NCBI GenBank assembly: GCA_049644325.1
Contig: JBARRR010000061.1
Location: 26,653 to 90,652 of the forward strand
Source of the DNA: DASZHA01 sp049644325
GTDB taxonomy: Bacteria; Chloroflexota; Dormibacteria; DASZGP01
Length of the DNA: 64,000 bases
Reading direction: 5' to 3'
Shown piece by piece: positions 54,234 through 62,339 of this stretch (positions are counted from its first letter, which is position 1; every line of letters begins with the position of its first letter). The position numbers and the translations under genes were made by a program. A model generated the notes under the pieces. It did not search any database and was not told where the DNA came from. It worked only from the letters and a program-made list of their open reading frames with translations.

Positions 54234-55069
54234 CGCCGGAGCCTCGGCAGCAACAGCTGGATCACCAATAGCGCGACCAGGCCGATCGCCGTGGCGGCCG
54301 CCGCCCCGATCCCGACCAGGTTCGAGGTGTTGGTTGCCAGGGCCGGAAGCGGGCCGGCGCTGGGTGCTGGTGAAGCGCCCCCGCCGAGCGCCACCTCACC
54401 GGGGTTGGGGCTGGTGGAGCTCGGGTCGGGTGAGCTCTCGGGACTGGGCTGGCCCGCGGTCGCCGGTCCCGCAGCTGACCGCGCGCTCGCGCCGGCCCCC
54501 GGGTTCGCTCCGCTCGAGCCTCCTCCAGCGCTGCCACCGCTGTCCGCCGCCGCGCTGGCTGGCGGTGGCGCTGCCGGTGGGCAGTCAGCCGGCGGGGGAG
54601 GTGGGCCGCCGGCCTGGGGGACGAAGGAGAAGCCCTCGGCCTCGTGGTCGTGGAAGGCGATCCCGTCAATCCCCTTGTGGGCGAAAGCCCACGAGCCCCC
54701 GCACGGCGAGATCCATATCGACCAGTAGCTGGATTGCTTGAGGCAATCCGGGGGGTAGCTGCTGGGCTCGTTGTCGACCTGGCAGACGGTGTCGCCGTAG
54801 TTTGGGTCGGAGGAGAAGCCGTGTTCGATCCCGGACGCGGTCAGCAGCTCCTTGCCGCCGATGGTGTCGCCCGAGAAGCCGACGCACGCCGTGAAGGCCC
54901 GGCCGTCGCCGTGGCGGACCATCACGGTGGCGTGGTGCGCCGCCGACTGGTTGACGCAGGCCGGTGGGGCGGCGGCGGCTGGAGGCGACATCCCTCCATA
55001 AAGGAGGAGCGCGGTGGCGCCCAGGCCGGCGCAGAGGCCGGCCCGGACAACGGCGCGAGGCGGTCTCAG
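54230..55069 (-). CDS. Secreted DUF4430-like (transcobalamin beta-domain-like) protein with C-terminal anchor
   Basis: 279 residues if translation starts at CTG 55069, which overlaps the preceding stop (CTGA) just as the other pairs in this operon do (TTGA, GTGA). This adds RPPR and a hydrophobic h-region, making a good signal peptide; the only conventional start (ATG 54991) gives no signal. The mature domain reads HATVMVRHGDGRAFTACVGF, GGKELLTASGIEHGF, DTVCQVDNEP, SSYWSIWISPCGGSWAFA and DHEAEGFSFV, the DUF4430/SCO2322-like layout related to the beta domain of animal transcobalamin. Then a Pro/Ser/Ala linker, TNTSN, a membrane helix and LPRLRR. Confidence 0.75.
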   Translation of the reverse strand: MRPPRAVVRAGLCAGLGATALLLYGGMSPPAAAAPPACVNQSAAHHATVMVRHGDGRAFTACVGFSGDTIGGKELLTASGIEHGFSSDPNYGDTVCQVDNEPSSYPPDCLKQSSYWSIWISPCGGSWAFAHKGIDGIAFHDHEAEGFSFVPQAGGPPPPPADCPPAAPPPASAAADSGGSAGGGSSGANPGAGASARSAAGPATAGQPSPESSPDPSSTSPNPGEVALGGGASPAPSAGPLPALATNTSNLVGIGAAAATAIGLVALLVIQLLLPRLRR

Positions 55070-56304
55070 CCCTGGCGTCGGGGCACACCCATGGCGAGGG
55101 CGGACGCCAGCACCAGGAGGACTGCGATCGTCAGCGCAACGACCCCTCGCGGGTCAGCCTGCGGGCCCGGGTGGCCGGCGGCCGGCAGCGCTGGCGCCGG
55201 TGAGGCCGCCTCCAGCGCACCAGAAGCGACCGGGCAGCCTGCCGCGGGTACCACCACGCCGGCCGTGGGAGCGTTGATCGGCAGCGCCTTGCCGACCAGC
55301 GCGGGCGGCACCTGGCTGGTGGTGAAGGTGTCCGGCAAGGGGGTGGAGAACCCGCCGCCGGCGTCCTCCATCGAGAGCAGGTTGCCCAGCGGCGAGTTGC
55401 CTGAGACCTGCCAATTCGAGACCGCCTGGCCGGTGGCGGCCAGCGCTGCGAGTACCAGCGCGTCCGAATCCGCGTCGCTGGCGGTGCCGAAGGCCGAAGG
55501 CGCCTGGAACGGGAACCCGCCGTCGGTGTTCTGCTGTGTGTGGAGCCAGGCCAGGGCGGCGGTGTTGCGGCTGTTGTCGCCGGCGGCAGTAAGGGCCTGG
55601 AGGGCCACCGCGGTTGAGTTGGTGTCGCCCTGGGCGGCGTTGCTGACGGCGGCGCTGCTCCAACCCTTGAAGGTGAAGCCGGTGGCCTGGGTGTCGGGCG
55701 TCACGCCCTGGTTCTCGAGCCCCTTGAGCCAGGTGACCGCCGCCGCCGGGGCCGTGCCCCCGGTTGCCTTGACGGCGAGGATCGCCAGAGCCTGGGCGAA
55801 GGTGCTGCCATCGCCGTAGGAGCCGGTCGCGACGCCGGTGGAATGGTAGAAGCCGGCGGGCGTGGCTGACTGGTCGCTGGTCAGCTTGGTCAGGAGGTCC
55901 TGGCCTCCGAAGCCGTGGTAGTCGAACTTCCCGGCCGGGGTGTTACCAGCCGCCAGGGCGAGGAGCAGCTTGGCGGTCTTGCCCGCGTCGGCCGCGGCGC
56001 CAGGGGCCTGGGCGGCCAGGTAGTCGTAGAGGCCCTGGCCACCGGTCTTATGGACGGTATTGGGGTCAATCCCGATGGCTGCGGCGCCCACGGCAAAGTC
56101 CATGCTGGCACCGGGATTGCCGAAGCCTCCGGCGCTGCTCATGTCAAGTGAGCCATCCGTCTTCTGGTTGGCGGCCAGGTACTGGACGGCGCGGGTGGCG
56201 GGGTCGCAGGCAGCGCTGGCGACAAGCGGTGGGGTGAGTGCCAGGCCGCCGAGGGCGGTGGTGACGGCCAGTGTCGCGCTGGCCATGCGGAGGGTCGTCT
56301 TCAT
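55066..56304 (-). CDS. Secreted prenyltransferase/squalene-oxidase-repeat (alpha/alpha-barrel) protein, transcobalamin alpha-domain-like
   Basis: 412 residues from ATG 56304 (GGGAG 7 nt upstream). Signal peptide (about 1-32). Four or more repeats of the alpha/alpha-barrel type: YLAANQKTDGSLDMSSAGG, FAVGAAAIGIDPNTV, TAKLLLALAAGNTP, STAVALQALTAAGDN, WLHTQQNTDGGFPFQ, DSDALVLAALAATGQ. Such barrels form the N-terminal half of transcobalamin and intrinsic factor as well as terpene cyclases; the catalytic DXDD of cyclases is not evident. A Pro-rich linker, membrane helix and VPRRQG follow. First gene after the cobalamin riboswitch, so B12 binding at the surface is inferred. Confidence 0.8.
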   Translation of the reverse strand: MKTTLRMASATLAVTTALGGLALTPPLVASAACDPATRAVQYLAANQKTDGSLDMSSAGGFGNPGASMDFAVGAAAIGIDPNTVHKTGGQGLYDYLAAQAPGAAADAGKTAKLLLALAAGNTPAGKFDYHGFGGQDLLTKLTSDQSATPAGFYHSTGVATGSYGDGSTFAQALAILAVKATGGTAPAAAVTWLKGLENQGVTPDTQATGFTFKGWSSAAVSNAAQGDTNSTAVALQALTAAGDNSRNTAALAWLHTQQNTDGGFPFQAPSAFGTASDADSDALVLAALAATGQAVSNWQVSGNSPLGNLLSMEDAGGGFSTPLPDTFTTSQVPPALVGKALPINAPTAGVVVPAAGCPVASGALEAASPAPALPAAGHPGPQADPRGVVALTIAVLLVLASALAMGVPRRQG

Positions 56305-56397
56305 TTTTGTCTCCCAGCGGCGGGCTCACCCCGCGCCGAAAGACCGCTGCCGCTGAAGGCCGTCGTTCCCGTTTTCGCGCGGGGGTTCACGTCTACC

Positions 56398-56552
56398 GCC
56401 CCGTCAGGTCTCCTGGCTCACGGATCCCGACGACCGGTCGCCTTCCCAGGACCTGGGTCCCAGTGGCTGGATGACCGGCCGTTCCCCGTTCACAGTTGCG
56501 CGACAGCGCCGGATTCGCACCGGCTTCCCTTGGCAAAACGGCTACCCAATGA
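56398..56552 (-). promoter_or_regulatory. Cobalamin (adenosylcobalamin-type) riboswitch
   Basis: Read on the minus strand: GCCAAGGGAAGCCGGTG, GAATCCGGCGCTGTCGCGCA and ACTGT (56535-56493), then the B12 box GAGCCAGGAGACCTGA (56419-56404). These are the conserved core elements of the cobalamin family. Ends are approximate. The downstream leader can fold CCCCGCGC (56384-56377) with GCGCGGGG (56336-56329), or CAGCGG (56355-56350) with CCGCTG (56320-56315), the latter covering the ribosome site GGGAG at 56315-56311. This suggests translational control of the operon. Confidence 0.95.
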
Positions 56553-56631
56553 TAGTCCCGCCAGGAGTGCGTAGGTCCGGGCGAAGCTTGGTCCGCAGTA
56601 CGATTTCGACGACCACACGGAGGATTGGCGA

Positions 56632-58083
56632 ATGACCGAAGTCGCATCTAAGCAGGCCGCCGGCGTGAACCGACGGGACCGTTTGTTCATCGGCGGCTTG
56701 TGGGTCGAACCGGCCGGGTCGGGGACCCTGGACGTGGTCAACTCATCGACCGAGGCCGTCCTCGCGACCATCCCGGAGGGCACCCCGCTGGACGCCGACC
56801 GTGCCGTCGCTGCCGCCCGATCGGCATTCGACAGCTGGTCCCAGACCCCGGTGGAGGAGCGGGCCGCCACCCTGGAGCGCGTCGCCGAGGGGCTCAAGGC
56901 CCGTGGCGAGGAGCTGCAGCAGGTGATCGCCGACGAGGTGGGGATGCCGGTCTCGCTTTCGCCCGCCTACCAGCTGGGATCGCCGCCATTCGTCTTCCGC
57001 TTCTACGCCGACCTGGTCCGGAAATTCGACTTCGAGACCGAGGTCCGCAACTCCGTGATCGTCCGCGAGCCGGTGGGCGTGGTGGTGGCGATCACGCCCT
57101 GGAACTACCCGCTGCACCAGATCGCCCTCAAGGTCGCGCCGGCGATGGCGGCGGGCAACACCGTGGTGCTCAAGCCCAGCGAGGTGGCCCCTCTCAATGC
57201 CTTCATCCTGGCCGAGGTGATGGAGGCTGCGGGCGTCCCGGCCGGCGTGTTCAACCTGGTCACCGGCACCGGGCCGGTGGTGGGGGAGGCCCTGGTCAGC
57301 AACCCCGACGTCGACATGGTGTCGTTCACGGGCTCGACCAACGCGGGCAAACGGGTATCAGCGCTGGCCAGCGCCACGGTTAAGAAGGTGGCGCTGGAGC
57401 TCGGAGGCAAGTCCGCCAACATCATCCTCGACGACGCCGATATCGAGGCGGCCGTTCGCCGCGGCGTGGAGCAGGTGATGGTCAACAGCGGCCAGTCCTG
57501 CAATGCCTGGTCGCGGATGCTCGTGCCTCGCAACCGGCAGGACGAGGTGGCGCGCATCGCCGCCGAGGCGGCCGATAACACCCCGGTCGGCGATCCCCAC
57601 CAACCGGGGAGCTTCATCGGCCCTTTGATCTCCGCCACCCAGCTGGAGCGTGTTCGCGGCTACATCCGCAAGGGCGAGTCCGAGGGCGCTCGGCTGGTCA
57701 CCGGCGGCGCCGAGCCGCCTGAGGGCCTGGAGCAGGGCTACTACGTCCGCCCCACGATCTTTGCCGACGTTCGGCCCGAGATGACCATCGCCCAGGAGGA
57801 GATCTTCGGCCCCGTGGTCTCGATCATCCCCTATGACAGCGAGGACGAGGCGATCGAGATCGCCAACGACAGCATCTACGGCCTGGCGGGCGCGGTCTGG
57901 TCGGCCGACGCCGAGCGCGCCAAGCGAGTGGCGCGGCGAATCCGCACCGGGCAGGTCGACATCAACGGCGGCGCCTTCAACATGATGGCGCCGTTCGGCG
58001 GCTACAAGCAGTCAGGCAACGGCCGCGAGCTCGGCACATACGGCCTCGAGGAGTTCCTGGAGGTCAAGTCGCTCCAGCTCTAG
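56632..58083 (+). CDS. NAD(P)-dependent aldehyde dehydrogenase
   Basis: 483 residues; GGAGG 8 nt before ATG 56632. ALDH superfamily: [36 protein letters not shown], catalytic Glu in [15 protein letters not shown], catalytic Cys in [13 protein letters not shown], and [14 protein letters not shown]-terminal [15 protein letters not shown] fits. Substrate unspecified; similar to broad aldehyde/betaine-aldehyde-type enzymes. Divergent from the cobalamin operon; its 5' side lies just outside the riboswitch. Confidence 0.93.
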   Translation: MTEVASKQAAGVNRRDRLFIGGLWVEPAGSGTLDVVNSSTEAVLATIPEGTPLDADRAVAAARSAFDSWSQTPVEERAATLERVAEGLKARGEELQQVIADEVGMPVSLSPAYQLGSPPFVFRFYADLVRKFDFETEVRNSVIVREPVGVVVAITPWNYPLHQIALKVAPAMAAGNTVVLKPSEVAPLNAFILAEVMEAAGVPAGVFNLVTGTGPVVGEALVSNPDVDMVSFTGSTNAGKRVSALASATVKKVALELGGKSANIILDDADIEAAVRRGVEQVMVNSGQSCNAWSRMLVPRNRQDEVARIAAEAADNTPVGDPHQPGSFIGPLISATQLERVRGYIRKGESEGARLVTGGAEPPEGLEQGYYVRPTIFADVRPEMTIAQEEIFGPVVSIIPYDSEDEAIEIANDSIYGLAGAVWSADAERAKRVARRIRTGQVDINGGAFNMMAPFGGYKQSGNGRELGTYGLEEFLEVKSLQL

Positions 58084-58106
58084 GCGTCCCCCACGCTGGC
58101 GCCGCA

Positions 58107-58112
58107 TAGAAT
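58107..58112 (+). promoter_or_regulatory. -10-like hexamer, leaderless start of yerC
   Basis: TAGAAT, 6 nt, ATG 58119: one of the best matches in the window. Confidence 0.55.
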
Positions 58113-58118
58113 TCGGGC

Positions 58119-58436
58119 ATGCCTCGCCCACGTTGGCGCACGCCTCTCACCGACCAGCTGTTCGAGGGTGTGCTGGAGCTCAAATCGGTGGCCGAAGCCG
58201 AACGCTTCTTCGAAGACCTCTGCACCATCAAGGAGATCTCGGACCTCTCCCATCGCCTGGAGATCGCTCGGCTGCTCTACGGCGGGGCCAAGTACGAGGA
58301 GATCGCGGCGGCGATGCGCAAGTCGTCGGGCGCCGACCACGTCCCCAGCACCGCCACGATCAGCCGCATCAACCGCTTCGTGCGCTATGGCGCCGACGGC
58401 TACCGGCTGATCCTGGATCGCCTCGCCGCGCGGTAG
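58119..58436 (+). CDS. yerC: YerC/TrpR-like transcriptional regulator
   Basis: 105 residues, the normal size. TrpR-like helix-turn-helix family (TIGR02531): LTDQLFEGVLELKSVAEAERFFEDL, IKEISDLSHRLEIARLL, and the recognition region ...VPSTATISRINRFVRYG. Regulatory target unknown. Stop overlaps the GNAT gene start by one base (TAGTG). Confidence 0.9.
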   Translation: MPRPRWRTPLTDQLFEGVLELKSVAEAERFFEDLCTIKEISDLSHRLEIARLLYGGAKYEEIAAAMRKSSGADHVPSTATISRINRFVRYGADGYRLILDRLAAR

Positions 58437-58909
58437 TGGCCGAGGCGCCCATCGAGGTCCTCTCCAAGGCCGAGCTCGACGAGGTGCGGCCGCTGTTGCT
58501 CGACCTGCTGGTGGAGGACCAGGACCGCTACGGCCCCCGGACCACCCCCCGCGAACTGATCGACCGCGACCTGCTGGGTCGGATCGCGTCGAGCTTCACG
58601 GGTGAGAACGTGATATTGGCCATCCGCGACGACGCCGAGGTGGTGGCGCTCTGTTGGTGCGTGATCTTCGATCCGGGCACCGGCCTTGAGGGCGAGGTGG
58701 CCGAGGTCTACGTCCGACCGGACCACCGCGGGCAGGGGCTGGCGCGGAGGCTTTTGGCGCGCGCCGTCGACCTCTTCCGGGAACGCCAGGTGACGTTCGC
58801 GGCGGTATGGACCCACGGCAGCAACGCCGCTGCCATCCGCCTCTACCGGAGCGCGGGTTTCGAGCCGACGGAGCAGCTGGTGCTGACCTGGCTGCCCAAG
58901 GAGGACTGA
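58436..58909 (+). CDS. GNAT-family N-acetyltransferase
   Basis: 157 residues from GTG 58436 (TAGTG overlap). GNAT fold with acetyl-CoA pyrophosphate-binding motif VRPDHRGQGLARRLLARAV and C-terminal NAAAIRLYRSAGFEPTEQ. N-terminal helices and AEVYVRP fit. Acceptor unknown. Co-directional with the HtrA-like gene 3 nt downstream. Confidence 0.9.
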   Translation: MAEAPIEVLSKAELDEVRPLLLDLLVEDQDRYGPRTTPRELIDRDLLGRIASSFTGENVILAIRDDAEVVALCWCVIFDPGTGLEGEVAEVYVRPDHRGQGLARRLLARAVDLFRERQVTFAAVWTHGSNAAAIRLYRSAGFEPTEQLVLTWLPKED

Positions 58910-58912
58910 CCG

Positions 58913-59959
58913 GTGCGGCTGATCCGTATCGGTGGAATCGTCCTGCTCGCCGCTGTCGTGGCTGCCGTGGTCAGCACCGTCTACTACGTAACCCGACCGG
59001 TCAGCACCCCCCAGGTCGGTCGCGGGCCGCTGGCTCAGGGCAACACCCAGGACGGTCCCCAGAACGCCGCCAGCAAGGCCGCCGGCGCGGTCGTGCGGGT
59101 GGAGACGGGACTGGCGTCGCCCGCCTCCAGCCCCACGCCCGCCGGCGCCGGCAGCGGCGTGGTCATCGACTCCCGCGGCTACGTCTTGACGGCGCAGGCC
59201 CTGGTCTCGGGCGCACCGCGAATCACTGTGACGGTGCCCGGCCAGAAGCCCGTTGACGCCCGCGTTGTCGGCTCCGACCCGCTGACCGGGGTCAGCCTGA
59301 TCAAGATTGACGGCAACGGCTTGAAGGCGCTCAGCCTGGGCAACGGCGGCACCCTGGAGACGGGCAGCGGCATCGTGGTGATGGCGGCGCCGCCGGCATT
59401 TGAGCTCGCCGTTGGCGCGGTCGCGACCGCCCATGCCAGCACCGGCGTCGAGGACGCGGCGGCGCCGGGGCACCGGCGGGTGCTCAACGACATTGCCGCC
59501 CTCGACATCGCGCCTCGCGAGGGGCAGCTGGGCGCGCCCCTGCTCGACGGCGCCGGCCGCGTCCTTGGCGTGGTGGTGGTCGCCGCCTCGCAGACCTGGG
59601 CCGCCGACATCGCCAACGCCCAGCCGGCCGTATCGCAGCTGCAGGACACTGGCCGGGTCGCGTACCCCTGGCTCAACTTCGATTACCAGCAGCTTTCAGC
59701 CACCGAAGCCGGTAGCCGGGGCGTTGGCGCCGGCGTCCTGCTGTTGAAGGTGGCATCGGGCTCGTCCGCGGAGAAGGCGGGACTGGCGGCCGGGGACGTG
59801 GTCACCAGCGTCGCGGGACAGGCCCTCGACCCGGGGCATCCGCTGGAGCGGGTCCTTCGCGGACAGGCCGTGCACCAGACCGTCAGCGTCGTCGTCCACC
59901 CCGGCGCCGGCGGCAACGACCGGACGGTATCCCTGACCGTCGACCTGGTGGGTCAATGA
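58913..59959 (+). CDS. Catalytically dead HtrA-like protein with PDZ domain
   Basis: 348 residues from GTG 58913. Membrane anchor (about 5-28), a chymotrypsin-like HtrA domain (55-240) and a PDZ domain (250-345; GVLLLKVASGSSAEKAGLAAGDVVTSV). All three catalytic positions are changed: the usual NHVV is AQALV (His to Ala96), DPxTDLAV is DPLTGVSL (Asp to Gly126), and GNSGGPL is GQLGAPL (Ser to Leu206). The fold is otherwise well kept, so this is a pseudoprotease, perhaps a peptide-binding scaffold or regulator. ATGA overlap with argS. Confidence 0.85.
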   Translation: MRLIRIGGIVLLAAVVAAVVSTVYYVTRPVSTPQVGRGPLAQGNTQDGPQNAASKAAGAVVRVETGLASPASSPTPAGAGSGVVIDSRGYVLTAQALVSGAPRITVTVPGQKPVDARVVGSDPLTGVSLIKIDGNGLKALSLGNGGTLETGSGIVVMAAPPAFELAVGAVATAHASTGVEDAAAPGHRRVLNDIAALDIAPREGQLGAPLLDGAGRVLGVVVVAASQTWAADIANAQPAVSQLQDTGRVAYPWLNFDYQQLSATEAGSRGVGAGVLLLKVASGSSAEKAGLAAGDVVTSVAGQALDPGHPLERVLRGQAVHQTVSVVVHPGAGGNDRTVSLTVDLVGQ

Positions 59960-61650
59960 GCCAGACACCCGTCGTCGAGCCGACCACGCCACGCCGCGCG
60001 GTACGCTCGGCGCTGCAGCGAGCTGTTGATAGGTACCTGAGCGAGCAGGGCGTGCAAGGGGTGCGTGTCGAGGTCCAGCGGCCCGCCCGGCCGGAACACG
60101 GCGACTTCGCCAGCAATGCGGCTATGCAGCTTGCCAAGCAGCTCCGCCGTCCGCCCATGGAGCTGGCCCAAGAGATCGCGGCCAAAGTCGAGATCGCTGG
60201 GCCGGTGGGCGCCGTCGAGGTGGCGCCTCCTGGCTTCGTCAACGTGCGGCTCGATGAGGGCTGGGTTTTCGACGATCTCAGGCCAGTTGTTTCCGCCGGC
60301 GAGGACTGGGGACGGACTCTTCTTGGCCAGGGTCAGTCGGTACAGGTCGAATACGTCAGCGCCAACCCCACCGGCCCCCTGCTGCTGAGCACCGGGCGTG
60401 GGGCGGTGGTCGGCGACACGCTGGTGCGCCTGCTGGGCTTCACCGGGCATGCGACCGTCAGTGAGTTCTACGTCAACGACGCCGGCCGGCAGGTGCAGCT
60501 CTTCGGCGCCTCGATCCTGGCCGCGCGCCTGGGGGAGTCGCCGCCCGAGGATGGCTACCAGGGCGACTACATCTCCGAGTACGCGGCCGCCTCGATTGAG
60601 GCGCTCCCGGACGACGACCTGCGGCGGCTGCTGGCAGAGGACAAGCGTGACGAGGCCGTGGCGCTGGTCTCCGACTGGGCGGTCAAGCGGGTGCTGGCCG
60701 AGGTGGAGCATGACCTGGCGGCCATCGGCGTGCAGATGGACGTCTGGATGCGCGAGAGCGAACTGTACGGAAGCTACGAAGATGAGGTCGTGGGGGCGCT
60801 CCGCGCCGCCGGGCACGTGGTCGAGCACGACGGTGCCACCTGGTTGCGCTTCCCCGACGGCAAGGAGGACGTGCTCTACAAGAGCAACGGCGAGCGCACC
60901 TACTTCCTCGGCGACCTGGTCTACCACCACTTCAAGTTCAAGCCCGGCAAGACCGGGGGGTTTGACCGCGTCATCGACGTCTGGGGCGCTGACCACCAGA
61001 ACCAGCTGCGGCGCATGAGGCAGGCGATGGAAATGATCGGCGTCGACCCCGACCGGCTTCGCATCGTGATCATCCAGCTGGTGCGGATGAAGGGCGATGA
61101 GGGTTTCATCAAGATCAGCAAGCGCGCCGGGAACGTGGTCCTGCTTCGCGATCTGGTGGAGGAGGTGGGCGCTGACGCGGTCCGGTACCACTACCTGCTG
61201 CGCAGCACTGACGCTCCCATGGACTTCGACATCGACCTTGCCCGGCGCCAGTCCAACGAGAACCCGGTCTTCTATGCCCAGATGGCCCACGCGCGACTCT
61301 GCAGCGTCAAGGCGGTCGCCGCCGAGGCGGGCTTTGCTCCCAGCGACCATGCGCTCGGCCGTCTCGGCGCAGCCGGCGAGGTCGAGCTGGCGCGTACGCT
61401 GCTGGAGTTCCCTGACGTCGTCGACGAGGCGGCTGCCAACCTCGAGCCCCATCACCTGCCTCACTACGCCCAGCGCCTGGCCGAGCGGATCCACACCTTC
61501 TACCACGCCGGCTCCAAGGACGCGTCGCTGCGCGTGGTCGGCGACGATGCCGAGCTGGCCGGGGCTCGGTTGTATCTTTGCGAGGCGGCCCGCCAGACCA
61601 TGGCCAACCTGCTCGGCCTGATGGGGGTCAGCGCTCCGACTCGGATGTGA
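59956..61650 (+). CDS. argS: Arginyl-tRNA synthetase with degenerate HIGH motif
   Basis: 564 residues, ATG 59956 overlapping the previous stop. N-terminal Arg_tRNA_synt_N domain (HGDFASNAAMQLAKQLRRPP), catalytic Rossmann fold with VEYVSANPTGPLLLSTGRGA, where the family has NPTGPLHVGH; so residues 143-146 read LLST instead of HVGH/HIGH. The KMSKS loop is normal in position (KISKRAG, residues 386-392), as is the DALR anticodon-binding domain (about 445-564). The changed motif is in-frame and surrounded by perfect homology. Confidence 0.93.
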   Translation: MSQTPVVEPTTPRRAVRSALQRAVDRYLSEQGVQGVRVEVQRPARPEHGDFASNAAMQLAKQLRRPPMELAQEIAAKVEIAGPVGAVEVAPPGFVNVRLDEGWVFDDLRPVVSAGEDWGRTLLGQGQSVQVEYVSANPTGPLLLSTGRGAVVGDTLVRLLGFTGHATVSEFYVNDAGRQVQLFGASILAARLGESPPEDGYQGDYISEYAAASIEALPDDDLRRLLAEDKRDEAVALVSDWAVKRVLAEVEHDLAAIGVQMDVWMRESELYGSYEDEVVGALRAAGHVVEHDGATWLRFPDGKEDVLYKSNGERTYFLGDLVYHHFKFKPGKTGGFDRVIDVWGADHQNQLRRMRQAMEMIGVDPDRLRIVIIQLVRMKGDEGFIKISKRAGNVVLLRDLVEEVGADAVRYHYLLRSTDAPMDFDIDLARRQSNENPVFYAQMAHARLCSVKAVAAEAGFAPSDHALGRLGAAGEVELARTLLEFPDVVDEAAANLEPHHLPHYAQRLAERIHTFYHAGSKDASLRVVGDDAELAGARLYLCEAARQTMANLLGLMGVSAPTRM

Positions 61651-61675
61651 ACGCGCTCAGGAAAAGGAGGCATTA

Positions 61676-62335
61676 ATGGAGATCAGCTTTGTCGGCCACG
61701 CCTGCTTCCGGCTTCGCGGGCGGGAGGCAAGCGTCGTTGTCGACCCCTACGGCAAGGGCCTGGGGCTGACGACGCTGACGCCCAGCAAGTTCGCGGCCGA
61801 CATCCTGACCATCAGTCACGATCACCCCGGGCACAACAACTCCGCCATGGTCGGAGGTGAGCCGAAGATCGTCGACTGCCCCGGCGAGTACGAGATCAGA
61901 GGCGTCGCCATCCGGGGGGTGGCGGCCTACCACGACAACGAGCAGGGCGAGAAGCTGGGCAAGGTCACCCTCTTCGCCATCGAGATCGATGACGTTGTCG
62001 TAGCCCACCTCGGCGACCTCGGCCACCCGCTCACCGAGCTCCAGCAGGAGCAGCTGGGAGCGGTGGACGTGCTCCTGGTCCCCGCCGGGGGCGGCACGGC
62101 GCTCAGCGCCACCCAGGCCGCCGAGGTCACCAACCAGGTCGAGCCCAAGATCGTGGTGCCGATGCACTACAAGCTGCCGGGGATGAAGCTGGCCCTCGAC
62201 GAGCCCAAGCACTTCGCCTCCGAGATGGGCATCGACAAGATCGAATACCAGCCCAAGCTCAGCCTCGCCGGGAAGCCGTCGAACGACGAGACCAGGGTCG
62301 TCTTCCTCGAGGCCCGAGGGGCGAATCCCGGCTAA
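61676..62335 (+). CDS. MBL-fold metal-dependent hydrolase (UlaG-like)
   Basis: 219 residues; AAGGAGG precedes the ATG. Metallo-beta-lactamase fold: GHACFRLRG start, metal ligands in TISHDHPGHNN, D/H in HLGDLGH and MHYK. UlaG-type small MBL family. Substrate unknown. It lies 25 nt after argS, likely co-transcribed. Confidence 0.88.
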   Translation: MEISFVGHACFRLRGREASVVVDPYGKGLGLTTLTPSKFAADILTISHDHPGHNNSAMVGGEPKIVDCPGEYEIRGVAIRGVAAYHDNEQGEKLGKVTLFAIEIDDVVVAHLGDLGHPLTELQQEQLGAVDVLLVPAGGGTALSATQAAEVTNQVEPKIVVPMHYKLPGMKLALDEPKHFASEMGIDKIEYQPKLSLAGKPSNDETRVVFLEARGANPG

Positions 62336-62339
62336 GGTT

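Noticed and set aside
56305..56397. Intrinsic terminator in the B12 riboswitch expression platform
   Set aside because: Hairpins are present but none is followed by a T-run; sequestration of the ribosome site fits better.
59953..61506. 517-codon minus-strand ORF opposite argS
   Set aside because: Shadow; argS on the plus strand is complete and coupled to its neighbours.
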